Of a stretch of 64,000 bases of DNA, positions 10,315 through 22,480 are shown in pieces. How positions within the stretch are numbered: position 1 is the first letter of the stretch; every line of letters begins with the position of its first letter. The stretch is from positions 39,237,452 to 39,301,451 of the forward strand of contig JAPTYO010000002.1 of assembly GCA_036873135.1 (NCBI GenBank). The letters are read 5' to 3'. Below the pieces are notes generated by a model. That model saw nothing but the letters and a program-made list of their open reading frames with translations. It ran no database searches and had not been told where the DNA came from. This DNA is from Clarkia xantiana subsp. parviflora. Taxonomy: Eukaryota > Streptophyta > Magnoliopsida > Myrtales > Onagraceae. Both the position numbers and the translations under genes were made by a program.

Positions 10315-12425
10315 CATATCCTCTCATTTAATTTAACTGCATAACAATTCAACTCCCTGAAAGGGGTAGATTTTGATACTTGATATCACCATGTTTTCCA
10401 AGAATAACCATACCGGATGTCTTCGGGCTCCGTATTATATATATACACAGGTGGACTACTAGAAGAGTCCATCAAAAGCGCAGTCGCAACCAAGGGAGTC
10501 ACAACTAATGCAGCATGCCACTGACGAATGAAAGCATCGTCATTAATCAGAACATCCCCGTCGACAAATAGTCTTGTTCAAACATGATCGTTTGACGCTA
10601 CCGTTTGCTTAACCCCCTCAAAGGAGCACATAAGGGACAGATTTCTCAATGAATGATATGTTTATCAAAGATAGGTACATGAAGAAGATAGCACCCTTAA
10701 GATTAGGTGCATACCCCTACCAAGTGCGATGCATTTGAGTGGTCATAGACACTCCTTCGCCATCTCACAAGAAAGGAAGGCAACCAAGTACACAAGTCCT
10801 AACAGAACAGGCACCGGTAGAAAATACTGCCATTGACATCATGCACCAAGCAAGAAATTCTAAAGATACAAGATTAGCAAAAGAGATAGTGCAACAACCA
10901 GAATATGAAAAATGAGATACACCTCCTATCAGGGGCCTTAGGGCATGATAATAGTTCTACAAGATCAACCAAGGAAGAGGTAACTCCTAATTCAGAATCA
11001 TCAACGTCATTATTTGAGCAAAGGAATCAACACCGAACTCAGGCTCTGATCTAAAGAAAACGAATCCACAACTCAAAAGCTTGGGTAGTAAGGTTTCGAA
11101 ACCGACCCTTACACTAGATGCACATTCTGATCAAGCACCTTGTCTGGGATTGGTAAGACATTTGCCTCTGACATCCCATCAAGAGGAAAACCTCGATAGA
11201 GGGGGCACTAGGGGAAGATCCCGCCTTTAAGGTGAAAAGCCAAACACTTAGTGAGGGAAGGTTACAACAAAGGAAAAGAGAAGGACCTTGTCAGCTCGAC
11301 ACCCCCCAAACATATATACGTACGCAACACAAACACAGTTTTTAATGAAGTTATCCAACAAGGCATAGCCAATACGGGGGCGAACCCATGAAAAAATCAT
11401 GGAACATCACCTACAAACCTGAAGGAAAATATCCTTTTTGAGTTCAGATCCTAATTCAAGAGAAGCCTATAATCAAGATTTGAGGTGGGAGGAGCATAAC
11501 CAATGTGACACTCTTTAAAAGCATTGACAAATACTCCAATGTAAAGGAAAAGGCGAAACACACTAAGTACCACTACACTTCGAGAAGACTATTACAGCCC
11601 GGTTGGACCCCTCATGCCCGAGCAAGGGGCGTGGATCAGATTCACTAGTCTGAAACACATCTTCAAGATTAAAAACTCGAGACACCATGCTATGAGAAAG
11701 CTATTCAACTAAATACAACCCCTTCCAAGATACGTTATTCCTACTCGACCATCACCGCAAAAGTGTTTTTTCTCAAAAACAGAAGGAAGAGGGGGTAATA
11801 ATTTACAAGCTTTCTCTGGATATGAACACTACCACAACCAGTTACCAAGAGAATGAAAATCACCCCCACCCACCCAAAGCAAAATCTTCCCCCCCAAAAC
11901 TAAGAGATACATCTGACAAAGGCATTGTCCAAACCATGCCTATGACTGAAATAAACAAGCATGAGAAAGAGTAAGCCTTACAAGGGACACCCATCGCACC
12001 CAAAAAAGCAGAAATCTCAAATACAACACAAGATTAGGGAGCCCCAAGCATGAGGGGTACCCAAACAAGAAAATTAAAGAGGGGCTTTCAATGGTCAAAT
12101 ATGAGAGGCAGTGTGACCACCAAGCAACTTGGGAGGGCACCAAACGAACAAGTTCTTGGTAGTCCACCTAAGTGTAAAAGAAGAGATTAGAAGAAGAAGA
12201 AGGTCACAAGAACATGCAACAACATTTCTCCTAGAAAAGGTCACGTAAGAGGAAATACAGCCTCAACTCCCTATACGGACTCGTCCTAAATTGGCAACAT
12301 ACAAGCATCGCCCTCGAAAGGTGATCTCCCACAATCAGTAAAAGGCTAGGTAACAGGCAATATCATAGAGACAAAACTCAAGCAAAGATTCAAATGGCAT
12401 ATCTAAGACGCACCATACCTGAGAA
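10315..12425. other. Element A internal filler
   Basis: About 2.1 kb of A-rich sequence with no frame showing retrotransposon motifs. By position it should hold pol, but pol is absent, so this is deletion-scarred or non-coding sequence of a non-autonomous element. Confidence 0.5.
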
Positions 12426-12429
12426 ATGA

Positions 12430-13345
12430 CACAAGGTAAAGTAATATTCCGAGCCCTCCGGGAGCCCATCCTGTGAACAGTCTCGACGCCCCCAAGAGCG
12501 TATCTTGAGAGTAGTTATAAACTGCAAAATTTTGTGCCCTCCAAGAGCCTATCTCGTGAACAGTTTCGACGCCCCCAAGAGCGTATCTTGAGAGTAGTTT
12601 TAAATTACGAAATTCCGTGCCATCTAGGAGCATGTCCTGTGAATAGTTATGAGCCGTCCAGGAGCCTGTCCTGTGAATAGTTCTGCGCCATCCGAGAGCC
12701 TATCCTGCGAATAGTTTTGTGCTCTTCCGAGATCCAATCTCGTGAAAAAAAATTGACGCCCCCAAGAGCGTATCTCGAGAGTATTTTTTAGACTAAGAAA
12801 TTCTGTGCCATCCAGGAGCCAATCCTGTGAAAAGTTATGTGCCCTCCGGGAGCCAATCCCGTGAAAAGATTTGACGCCCCCATGAGCGTATCTTGTTGAC
12901 TAACACTGTGCCCTCCGGGAGCCAATCCTGTGAAAAGTTATGTGCCCTCCGGGAGCCAATCCCGCGAAAAGATTCGACGCCCCTAAGAGCGTATCTTGTT
13001 GACTAACATTGTGCCCTCCGGGAGCCAATCTTGTGAAAAGTTCTGTGCCCTCCGAGAGCCAATCCCGCGAAAAGATTCGACGCCCCCAAGAGCGTATCTT
13101 GTTGACTAACATTGTGCCCTCCGGGAGCCAATCCTGTTAAAAGTTTTGTGCCCTCCAGGAGCCAATCCCACGAAAAGATTCGACGCCCCCAAGAGCGTAT
13201 CTTGTTGACTAACACTGTGCCCTCCGGGAGCCAATCCTGTGAAAAGTTCTGTGCCCTCCGGGAGCCAATCCCATGAAAAAATTCGACTCCCCCAAGAGCG
13301 TATCTTGTTGATCAACTCTGTGCCATCCAAGAGCCAATCTTGCGA
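12430..13345. repeat. 103-bp higher-order minisatellite in element A
   Basis: Units contain two variants of GTGCCCTCCGGGAGCCAATC followed by GAAAAG, and one GACGCCCCCAAGAGCGTATC. In the right part the three-part block recurs every 103 bp (about 12900, 13003, 13106, 13209); the left part holds looser ~35-bp subrepeats. It lies between the pol relic and the antisense relic of element A. Confidence 0.9.
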
Positions 13346-13668
13346 ACAACTATGAAATCAAGTGGACTAATGAAAGGACACTCCGACAAAAGAGAAGAAA
13401 CACGATAATAGGCAAACAAATCACAAGTCATACAAAATGACTTTTGAAGAAAAATTGCCTTACAAGTCACACAAGGCAACCCCCGGCAAACCTTACTGTC
13501 TTGCACGTCACCCTCGCGTGACCTATGCTCACATCCTACTTGAACATCGTCAAGCAAACTCATGAAGGAGAAATACAAAAAGCATAAAGGATACAACATC
13601 CGACAAGACGAAACACGGGAAAAAACCCGACAAGTATAGCCTAAACAAAAGGCAACTATAACAACAAA

Positions 13669-13940
13669 GTGGCTATCATGTCCACACACCAAGAGGTGGC
13701 TATCATGTCCACACACCAAGAGGTGGCTATCATTTCCACACACCAAGAGATGGCTATCATGTCCACACACCAAGAAGTGGCTATCCTGTCCACACACCAA
13801 GAGGTGGCTATCATGTCCACACACCAAGAAGTGGCTATCCTGTCCACACACCAAGATGTGGCTATCATGTCCACATACTAAGAGGTGGCTATCATGTCCA
13901 CATACCAAGATGTGGTTATCTGGTCTACACATCAAAAAAC
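13669..13940. repeat. 27-bp minisatellite, about ten copies
   Basis: GTGGCTATCATGTCCACA repeats every 27 bp (13669, 13696, 13723, 13750, 13777, 13804, 13831, 13858, 13885, 13912), decaying at the right end. The period is a multiple of three, so it gives open frames on both strands that are not genes. Confidence 0.95.
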
Positions 13941-14427
13941 GACTATCAAGTATACACATCGCGGGAATACTTTCACAACAACGAACATCAAAAGGCTATG
14001 CCTAACCTTAGGAGGAGATTAAAACAAAGGGAAAAACAATACCCTTCATACGCTCATCAAAGGTCTGCACTTATATTTCAACCTTCCGGGATGATACCAA
14101 GTAGGAGACGTCCTCATTATGAAGACAACCTCTATATTTCACGAAATCAACCATAAAGTGGAGAATCACAACAAGCACTATCGGGGGCATATAACGAAAT
14201 GATCCCCACAACGATCACAACTATGATAATAGTAGAGGCTAACTCAAGAGCAGTCTCTACCAAACTTTCAAGCAAAAATTTGCTATCTTAATTAAAGCCA
14301 TGGTAAAAGAAAGGAGTCTCAATGAAAGGGGATGATCACACCTATCACCAAAAGCAAGATCTTCAACACAATGGTTAATCACATGAGCCCATAGGTATGC
14401 CAAAGACACCCTCAAAAGTTATTAAAT

Positions 14428-15445
14428 CTACATGAAGATGAAAGAAACCTGAGACTCGGCCCTTCGGCTGGGGGTCATCCCATCGCCATCCACAGGTTGC
14501 TTCCCCTTGTCAAGCAAAGAGGGAGCCTCTTCAACCACTTTCTCCTTATCACGAGAGGGAGTCTCTCGCGGCTTCCTTCTCCTGGGAAACCGAGGGCCCG
14601 ACCTCAGAGTCAGGTTTCCGCGCCTTAGATTTAGATTGACTTGAACTCTTGCCCACCGCAAGAACCCGCTCGGTAACCAGGGGCGAATGCTCTAACAACA
14701 AGAAGAAAGCATCATGAAAACAGTCATAAGTATATCATAAAGAAAAGAGAATTGAAAAGGAACATGCGGGAAGCCTCTGAAGATTTCCCTAAATTAGAAG
14801 ATTTCTTGGCCTTATGACCAGAGCTAGAGGGTACTTTCCTCTTATTCAAATCAACGGTGCGTTCGGAACGCTCCGCCTGCGCATTATACGTTTTTCCATG
14901 AAACCAACCTACAAGGGGAAAACAAAAGATGAATGAAAACAAGAGGATTAGTGACATACCAAGCTCAAAAGAAGGAGGGGTCAAGTGAATCCCCGCCTTA
15001 CACAAGTCCGCCGCGGACACCCAAGACACAGAATAATAAGAACTGGTCTGACTGCTTTGATAAATGGTCTTCATGGTCTCCTTGTCCAGAGAAGAAAGCT
15101 CCCCAAAAAAGAGGACCAGCCATCCGAGTGACCGACGCAAAGTTCGACCCTTACTCATAGAAGGGCGAAATACGCCTATTATGGGGGCAACCTCAACATC
15201 AAGTTACGGAAGCAAAACCACCACTCAAGAGATCCGACCATCGAAATGCTAAGTACACCAACCAAGGAAACAAACCCCAGAGCGTCACAAAGAGGGCGAA
15301 TGTTTAGCTTCCCCAAATGGAGCAATGCTCTGACACATCCGAAGGAAGGGTCAACCCTTAACACAGGAAGATAAACCCCTTCGCTCGTGGCGGGGTAAGG
15401 GTCAAGAGCTATACACACGCTCCAGCGAATGAAGGAAAATGTCAC
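14428..15445 (-). pseudogene. Element A antisense gene relic with introns
   Basis: Minus-strand frames, against the direction of the element. The first (15445 down) contains PYPATSEGVYLPVLRVDPSFGCV and continues after a break as MSKGRTLRRSLGWLVLF. It reaches FELG, where GTATGT (donor) and CCCCTTGTAG (acceptor) bound an intron at about 14911-14970. The next exon reads WFHGKTYNAQAERSERTVDLNKRK and includes a basic/serine stretch. A further acceptor-like TTGTTAG near 14697 precedes SSSQSKSKARKPDSE. It resembles plant proteins labelled putative gypsy-type transposon (Pfam Transposase_28), recognised from pattern only. Stops between segments indicate decay. It occupies the same place as the antisense genes of C, D and E. 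Confidence 0.6.
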
Positions 15446-16285
15446 ACGTGTAGAAGGTCGAGGTTAAAGGACAATACTCGCGCTAGTACGAGGGAGTCGG
15501 AACGTTGTGTCCCATCGAGTGACAGATTTCGCACCCTCGGGTAAAAGGGAGGTCTATACTCTCACCCTTGAACTTATGTTCATATTCATATTCATGATTT
15601 ACATCTACAAGTACACCAATGCTATCACTCATGCTTATGCTCACAACCCATCCATACACACATACATGTTTATGCTTGCACTCACGTGCATGCCCATATA
15701 CACACTCCCATGTGTTCAACACTTAGACATCCATGACATGGCTACCATATATTCCTGCATACATTTATGACCACAATCGCAGCATGTCCACATCCACTTC
15801 CATACTTGTGTTTATATTTGCATGTATGCTAGTACACACCTTCATGTTCGTGTTCATGACATATCCATGTTCACTCAAGTTAGCACCTTATAGGCATATA
15901 TTCCATTATGCTATACTTAGAAATTTTTAGACCCAATTCAAAAAAATTTCCCGGCCTATACTCACCCCATAGGAAATTGAGGTACGTAGACTCATATCCA
16001 TGATTGCATTTCACCCCCATGCACGTACATATTTTTAAAATGCATACTTGAAGAGATCGGATTTTTTATGATTATATCCATATTTCGCGGACACGTGTCT
16101 AGAACACGTGTACGCATGCTCTAACGTTTAGAATTCCTCTATTTTGGAGAATCAGAGGACAAGGCTCGAAAAATGCGCCTACGGACAAGCAAAGGTTTCG
16201 TCAAGAGGTAAAGTCACGGTTTCCAATTGCGCGTATCATCCCATCCTAAAATAGAGTAAACCAAGGGTTACGCCATTGGTTAACT

Positions 16286-16306
16286 CGGGGGGGGGGGGGG
16301 GGCAAG
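16286..16306 (+). promoter_or_regulatory. Element A polypurine tract
   Basis: A run of about 16 G followed by GCAAG directly before the 3' LTR; the expected primer site for plus-strand synthesis. Element B has the shorter CGGGGGCAAG at the same place. Confidence 0.8.
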
Positions 16307-17093
16307 TGATGGATATACGCCCAATTGGAACCCGTTTTAATTCAGACTGTCTTATTTTGATTACCCCATTTACGATTGTAAATCGAAACTTTGACCCGAA
16401 CACTTCGCCTAAAACGCTAACGGTCCGAACGAGGTAAAATTACTCGCTGTACCCGACCATCGACCTCACCTAGGTGAGATCGGGTGACCTCACCCAATCT
16501 CTCCTAGGGGAGATCGGGTGGACCAACCTGATCTCCCCTAGGGGAGACGGAGTTAGCTTACCCAATCCCTCTTAGGAGGGTTGGGAAATCCACCCGGTGT
16601 CAGGCCTCGTGGGTCGGATTTTCTGTCCGACCCCAAGGGTCCTGACCTCTTTCCACCCGTCCCACACTTAGATTATTTCGCCTACCTCTCCATGCTTTAA
16701 GGGTCTAATCATACGGTTATGAGTTAATTAAATACGCTTAGGGGATTAACGATGTCATTAAGCCACCTTAATCCCCCCGAAGCCTATAAATACTACTCGT
16801 ATCCTATTCATTTCCATAACGTTGATTATTCACTAGCTTATGCTCTGCCTTCTCTCTAGTTTGTCTCTCTAGAAATATTATACTGACTTAGGCATCAGAG
16901 AGGGTTCACCAAGCACCCCCCCCCTCCGTGCTTGGTACGGCCCCTATTGCAGGTCAGTTAGAAGAAAGAAGTCGGAAGAAGAGAAAGGTACGGATCAGAA
17001 CATCGAGCGGATAGAGCATCAAATTCAAGTTTTCACCCGTGAGAAACGACACTTGGAACGACAACCCGTTGACCCGAGTGACGCGACTTAACA
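16307..17093 (+). repeat. Element A 3' LTR
   Basis: 787 bp, TATAAATA at 16785-16792. It matches the left LTR apart from scattered substitutions and an extra copy of the CTAGGGGAGATCGGGTG segment near 16485-16520. AGTAG follows at 17094-17098. Confidence 0.93.
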
Positions 17094-17098
17094 AGTAG

Positions 17099-17560
17099 TG
17101 AATTATAAATTTCACTTTCTAGCTCTGTGGTTAGCAGGTAAATCAACTGAAGACCAAAACCGAATACGTTCTAATTTAGGCATTTTCATCCTCCATTGTT
17201 TTCCTCCATTCCAACGTTTGAGGTTCGTCCAATACTTGCCGAACCGTCACTGGTTCGTGAACGAATGTCTCACTTGATGGGATACTTCTTAAAATAAGTT
17301 TATTGCCTTAGACTAAGTCTAGGCTCGATAATCTCATCTTAAGTGTGATCGTTACTCCCACTCGGAATGATGCTTCTTTTCGGAGCATCAATAGCACTGG
17401 GAACAATGGCGGTGCTAGAACTTTGACCTACAACTTTTTCAGGATGTCCTCTCGGTCTCGGGATTATATCTCCGAGATGTATTCCTTGATCACTAGGATT
17501 TGGAACCAAGTTGGTCGTTTCCCTTCAACTAGGAATAATGGGCAGTTGTATTAGCTCAGC
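17099..17560 (-). pseudogene. Copia pol relic, upstream part of RT
   Basis: On the minus strand 17272 to about 17165 reads PSSETFVHEPVTVRQVLDEP, then LEWRKTMEDENA. After a frameshift comes VDLPANHRARK, joining to TTDGKFEWCKTR at 2167 across element A. This is the start of Copia RT (EP.T..EAL...W..AM..E, then LV.LP...). Further right to about 17560 a polar, stop-broken stretch (RPRGHPEKVVGQSSS) fits the variable linker before RT. Several stops are present. Integrase and gag are not recognisable. Confidence 0.8.
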
Positions 17561-20096
17561 ATTATAATTATCAGGTCCGACTTGATTCACATTAACATTT
17601 AGTGATGATTATTTGAGGGGGAGTGAGCCCTCCCACTGGATTTATTATGAGGATGTTTCCATCATCATTTACCATGACATCCACTAATGCATTCACTAAT
17701 GCTATATCATTCTCCCACTCGAAGTAAGTGGGACCTGAGAATCTCCGTTATCCATTTTTAATCCGATTAGTACTTTAGTTTGTTTCGTTCCGCAAAGCAT
17801 TGGAAGTCCATCCTCAAATTTCTATAATGTGTCATGTTCGATAATCCAAGATAATTTTAAACTTGTATCTTTTAAGAGTAGACCGTACTCTTAATAAATA
17901 CTTGTTTAATGTGCAAAATAATGCTACTTTATGATAAGGTTTTACCTGTATCATTTGTTAGCTTTTATGGTAACGCGTCAACCGATCTTATTAGAACATA
18001 GTGTTACATTAATATGAATCAACTTAATTTCATTCCATAGGAACAATTAATGTTGAGTTCTAACATAATGTAATTTTAAACTATGTTTCTCGAAGTATTT
18101 AATAATATGATTGCTTAGCCAAACTTTTCGTTAAAGACTTATAGTGGGAGTGTCATTTTACAGACTACTTCATTTCGTTTATTAACTCATCTAGAGACTT
18201 ATCCACCTCATTGACTATGCATTTGAGCTTCTGCTTAATGCTATAGTTGATGTACTGCTCGATCGTAGTAGCGTTAAAGCGTATTTCTAACCATGGTAGT
18301 CATCAATGGGTTATTTCCAAAGGATTACAAATGAAAATTCAGCATTCATTTATTAAAACACTTCATTATTAAATTTGTACTTTAAAACGATGTGTTCCGT
18401 CTTTCGAGGTACACGCGCGTACGGCGCATAAAACCAGTTTTATCCCGTGGTTTAATCGTTTCATTTTCAAATTTAATTTGATCGATTTTGAACATGTTTA
18501 ATCATTACACAAATAATCATTTTAAATGGAGTATTAAAAGATAAAAAATTACTAAATCTTTCGATCTAGCTACGCAATCGATGGGTATGTTTAGTTCAGT
18601 TGTACCGACTGAGATGACGGAGTATGTGAGTCGTTTCGTTTTATTCGTCCTATTTTACCTGGCCCAAATTTTGATTCTAACCCGTAGATTTGTATTTTCG
18701 TTTCGGATCGTTCTCGTTCAACCGAGACGTTAAATTGATAAGCAAATTGAGCTTCGAATCGAGCAACAATTACTTTATTCAATAACTCTGAATCTCAAAA
18801 TAACCAAAATTTTAGAAACGAACAACGAACGATAAATGACAATGGTATAGTTCTTGATCTGAAGTTTGCATATTTGATCCATGATTCCGGCGCATATAGT
18901 CAAGAACTTTGAGTCATGTTGAACATCTCGTCTGAGTAAATTCACGAGTGAATCACTTCAAATGATTTGTGTCCGTATAAAATTTTTTACAGTTTCATAC
19001 ACATGACCTACGAGGCGTATTTGAGACACACTTTATCAACGGGGATTAACCCACCGGATTATCGTATAGGACTTATTCGGTCCAGTTCTCTTCTTGCTAT
19101 GCGGATCATGGTTCAGTTCTTTCGAACTCACTATGGTGAGCAGATAAGGTTTCTCTTTCACTGCTGTGGTTACTGTATTTGATTAGGCTCAAGGTTATTG
19201 AGTCATGTCAATATCAGACAACCACATACATCCTTTCCACGTTAACCTTCCATCCTGAAGACCCGATGCGGGTTTTACGCCGACATCCATGGAAAGAGTT
19301 ATTGATAATATACTGCTACAAAATATTACGTCTCGACTAATTAAGCATATTTGCATTATATTATTTATATTATATAAATAAATAAATATATACATAGTAT
19401 CTTAAAGAAAATTGTGTTTCCTAAATTTTTATATATTTAAAAAGTTCATTTTGTTTTTCTTATTCTCCTCATATTTTTATTTTTTATTTTTGTATTTTTA
19501 TAAATTCATGAAGCTAAATATAGTTATATATTATTGTATATTCACAAAATAATTGAAACTAAACCTTATATATCGTAGTTTTTTAAAATTCATTTATTTA
19601 TAGTTTAAATGGAATTTCATACGGTTTGTTAATATTTGTATCTACTTTATATTATTATCTGAACATATTTTTTATGTGTGTATTTTATTTATAGTTATAT
19701 ACTGCTTGTATTCACTAAAATATATATCAAATGTGCCTTATATACTATAATATTTTATTCAATTATTTATAGTTTAAATGGTATTTCATAAGAATTTTTA
19801 ATATTTTTATCTAACCATATTATTTTTAACATATTTTCCTATGTGTTTATCTAAATATTATATTAATAGAAAAAATGAAGCATAATTAAATTTTATATAT
19901 CTTATTTTAGATTTTTAGTGGATTATTAATTAATAAAAAATGTTATGTAGTTTGCAAAAAAATAAATTTAACTCTTCTCAATATTGAAAGGAGCTATGAT
20001 ATCATTTTAGAGTGTCCATGTAAGCACAAATACGATGTCATATAAGTATATGTAACATACAACCTTGTTGGACCAATAGAATTCAATAATTAAGCA
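17561..20096. other. AT-rich sequence without genes
   Basis: No gene recognised. A minus-strand stretch near 18130-18290 reads as an open segment (EQYINYSIKQKL...NEVDKSLDELI) but shows no family motif. 19520-19690 and 19693-19860 are a diverged direct duplication sharing TTATTTATAGTTTAAATGG. Confidence 0.45.
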
Positions 20097-20104
20097 TGTG
20101 TGAT

Positions 20105-21679
20105 TAGGGGTGAGCAATGGTCTAGCAAGACCATAACCGAGCCCAAGACCAAGACCATTAGCCCAAGACCGTTTATGACCAAGACCAATGGTCTTCTTTT
20201 ATTGGTCTTAATTGGTCCTGGTCTTAATTTCGGTCCAAGACCATTAAGACCATTTGAGACCATTTAGGACCATTAAGACCATTGTATTATTAAAAAAAAA
20301 AAAACTGGAAATAATAATTTATAATAAAAGTTAAAATCTCCGCTAGCAAACTTGAGAAACATTAGATTAGCTGAATAATTAGGAGTTTTTGACCAAAATA
20401 GGTTTACATGGACAACCAAATACAAATATAGGCTAGAAAAAAAACTAATTACAAATATAGGGCTAGCCGGGTTGGGGGAACCCGGCCAACTGAATTTTTT
20501 GAAAAAAAATATTGGAACTCATTTGGTCGGGTTCCCCCAACCCGGCAAAATATGTTTTTTTTTTTTTTTTTTTTTGCTTTTTAATAGAAGTTGTAAAAAT
20601 TAATGGTTTTGTAATTTTTTTTCTAAAAAACCTATTAAAGAATTTGGTTGTGGGTTGTTGACATCGCAATTAATTAATTTTGAGAAAAAAAAAAGAAACA
20701 CTACTTGGCCGGGTTGTGGGAACCCGGCCAAATGAGTTCGAAAAATATAAAATTAGTAGTTTTGTAATTTTTTTACGAAAACTGGTAAACGGCAAATGTC
20801 TGTCAATTTGCCCTCTAGGGTTCACAATTCCCAATAGGTTTTTTAGAAAAAAAATTTACAAAACCATTAATTTTTATAATTTCTATTAAAAAAAGCAAAA
20901 AAAAAAAAAAACAAAAAAAGAAAAAAAATTACATATTTCGCCGGGTTGGGGCGACCCGACCAAGTGAGATCCTTTTTTTTCCGAAAATAAAAAAGAAAAA
21001 ACCAGTTGGCCGGGTTGGGGGAACCCGGCCAAGTGAAGTCCAATTTTGGAACTCACTTGGTCGGGTTCCCCCAACCCGGCCAGCCCTATATTTGTAATTG
21101 GTTTTTTTTTCTAGCCTATATTGGTATTTGGCTATCCATGTAACCCTATTTTGGTCAAAAACTCAATAATTAGTTTATGAAGTTGCTTGCTACAGAGAGA
21201 TGAAAAGTTTATGTTTGTAAAGTGCAAAGTGCCAAAATACTATATTTTCGTGTTTGATTTATTTTCTGTCTAATATCAGGGAAATTGTAAGTTTGTTACC
21301 AAGTTACGTAATTTGATAAGTGTCTTATTTGTTATTTATGGATCGTATAACCATAAAACTTATTTGAACACTTTATCAGGTATTGATTACACCAATCTCA
21401 ACTATTATATATAATTATAATAAACATATTTTCAATTTAAAATTATTACAAAATATTATTCGACAAATTTTAAAAAAAATAAATTAAATTAAAAAACAAA
21501 AAAAATAAAAATGGTCCTAATGGTCTGGACCAAAACCAGAACCACAAAGACCAAGAACATTTGTAAATAGTCCAAATGGTCCTGGTTTGGTCCTAGACCA
21601 TTTGGAGGAGGACCATTTACAAATGGTCTTGCATGGTCTTGGTCTGATCCTGACCAGGACCAGACCAAGCTCACCCCTA
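20105..21679. mobile_element. hAT-like MITE interrupted by a MULE-like MITE
   Basis: Terminal inverted repeats TAGGGGTGAGC at both ends; flanks TGTGTGAT/TGTGTGAC are an 8-bp duplication with one mismatch, the hAT size. The arms are built from many short GACCAAGACCATT / AATGGTCTTGG repeats (20115-20285 and 21510-21670). There is no transposase. The middle holds a separate element (20383-21164). Confidence 0.85.
20383..21164. mobile_element. MULE-like MITE with repeated palindrome
   Basis: 782 bp with long inverted ends starting GAGTTTTTGACCAAAATAGG. The 9-bp duplication AATAATTAG is perfect (20374-20382 and 21165-21173). The near-palindrome CCGGGTTGGGGGAACCCGG recurs several times (about 20467, 20527, 20709, 20940, 21011, 21063) in direct and slightly changed forms. 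No coding capacity. Confidence 0.9.
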
Positions 21680-21687
21680 TGTGTGAC

Positions 21688-22480
21688 GCACGTGAATCCT
21701 ATCAAGTACCAACAATAAACACTTCAGCAAGGTACCAACATTATAAGCATAAGAAGATTTGGTTAGGTGGAATTATGATTAACTTATACCGTAGTTAAAG
21801 AAACTGGACTGGTATTAAAAGATAAGTCTGAAGCGTCGTTGTTACTAAAGGAAAAATGCATAGCCAATTTTGGCAAAAAAAAAAAATTATGCATAAATTG
21901 TAGACAATTAATGACCTTAAGGAATAATTAAAAGAACTTCTGAAACCAAAAGGCAGGGTATTAGGAATTCAGATCATCATTTCCATCATTTAGATGAATC
22001 AAATTTAATTTACCGAGATTCATTGTTAAATCTTAAACAAAGATAATAATAATAATAATAAGTATATAAAAGGTGTGACTGAAACCAATATCATAATTAA
22101 TTGCCTACTCCTAGCATAGAAACTTAGAACATGTGTTATTATTCACAAAATACTATGTAAAAGGTTGAGAACTTTTCGTACTCATATGTTGTACTAATTC
22201 AGATCATACTTCAGACTCTTAATATGGTACAAATCATAGAGTATACTACTTCTCTAACATTTTGTTCATTATTAAATACATAATCTATTCCTGCATAATA
22301 TTGGAAGAACATATTCGTGTTTAAGTTAAATATTGATTATTTTCTTTCTTCTACTTCTATGTCTACATGAAATATGAAGTCTTTTATATATACATACAAC
22401 AAAAAGAGTTCAAAAATAGACTAATACGCTAAAATAACAGGTCTAATATTAAATAATCTACTATCTACTATCTATTATCT
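21688..22480. other. AT-rich spacer
   Basis: About 800 bp of low-complexity AT-rich sequence. No gene or repeat boundary recognised. Confidence 0.4.

Larger units (their letters stand above)
2168..17093 (+). mobile_element. LTR retrotransposon A (degraded Tat-like gypsy), split by element B
   Basis: Direct LTRs at 2168-2927 and 16307-17093 both begin TGATGGATATACGCC and end CTTAACA. The flanking bases AGTAG (2163-2167 and 17094-17098) are a perfect 5-bp target duplication. A primer-binding site follows the left LTR and a G-rich polypurine tract precedes the right LTR, so the element reads on the plus strand. The interior has a protease/early-RT relic, long non-coding arrays and a decayed antisense gene; gag, most of RT, RNase H and integrase are missing. 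It interrupts the Copia pol in the middle of RT. The right LTR is 27 bp longer, with an extra partial copy of a short AGATCGGGTG-containing repeat near 16485-16520. Confidence 0.93.

Noticed and set aside
12900..13330. Three overlapping minus frames of about 70 codons
   Set aside because: They are the same 103-bp repeat read three times.
13669..13940. CRISPR-like regular array
   Set aside because: Units abut directly with no unique spacers and the DNA is plant nuclear.
13312..13959. 215-codon minus frame over the 27-bp array (CGHDSHLLV repeats)
   Set aside because: Period of nine codons makes it open by construction, and both strands are equally open.
17345..19182. Possible host gene pieces
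   Set aside because: Short frames without motifs, splice structure or codon signal; the left part is explained by the Copia linker.
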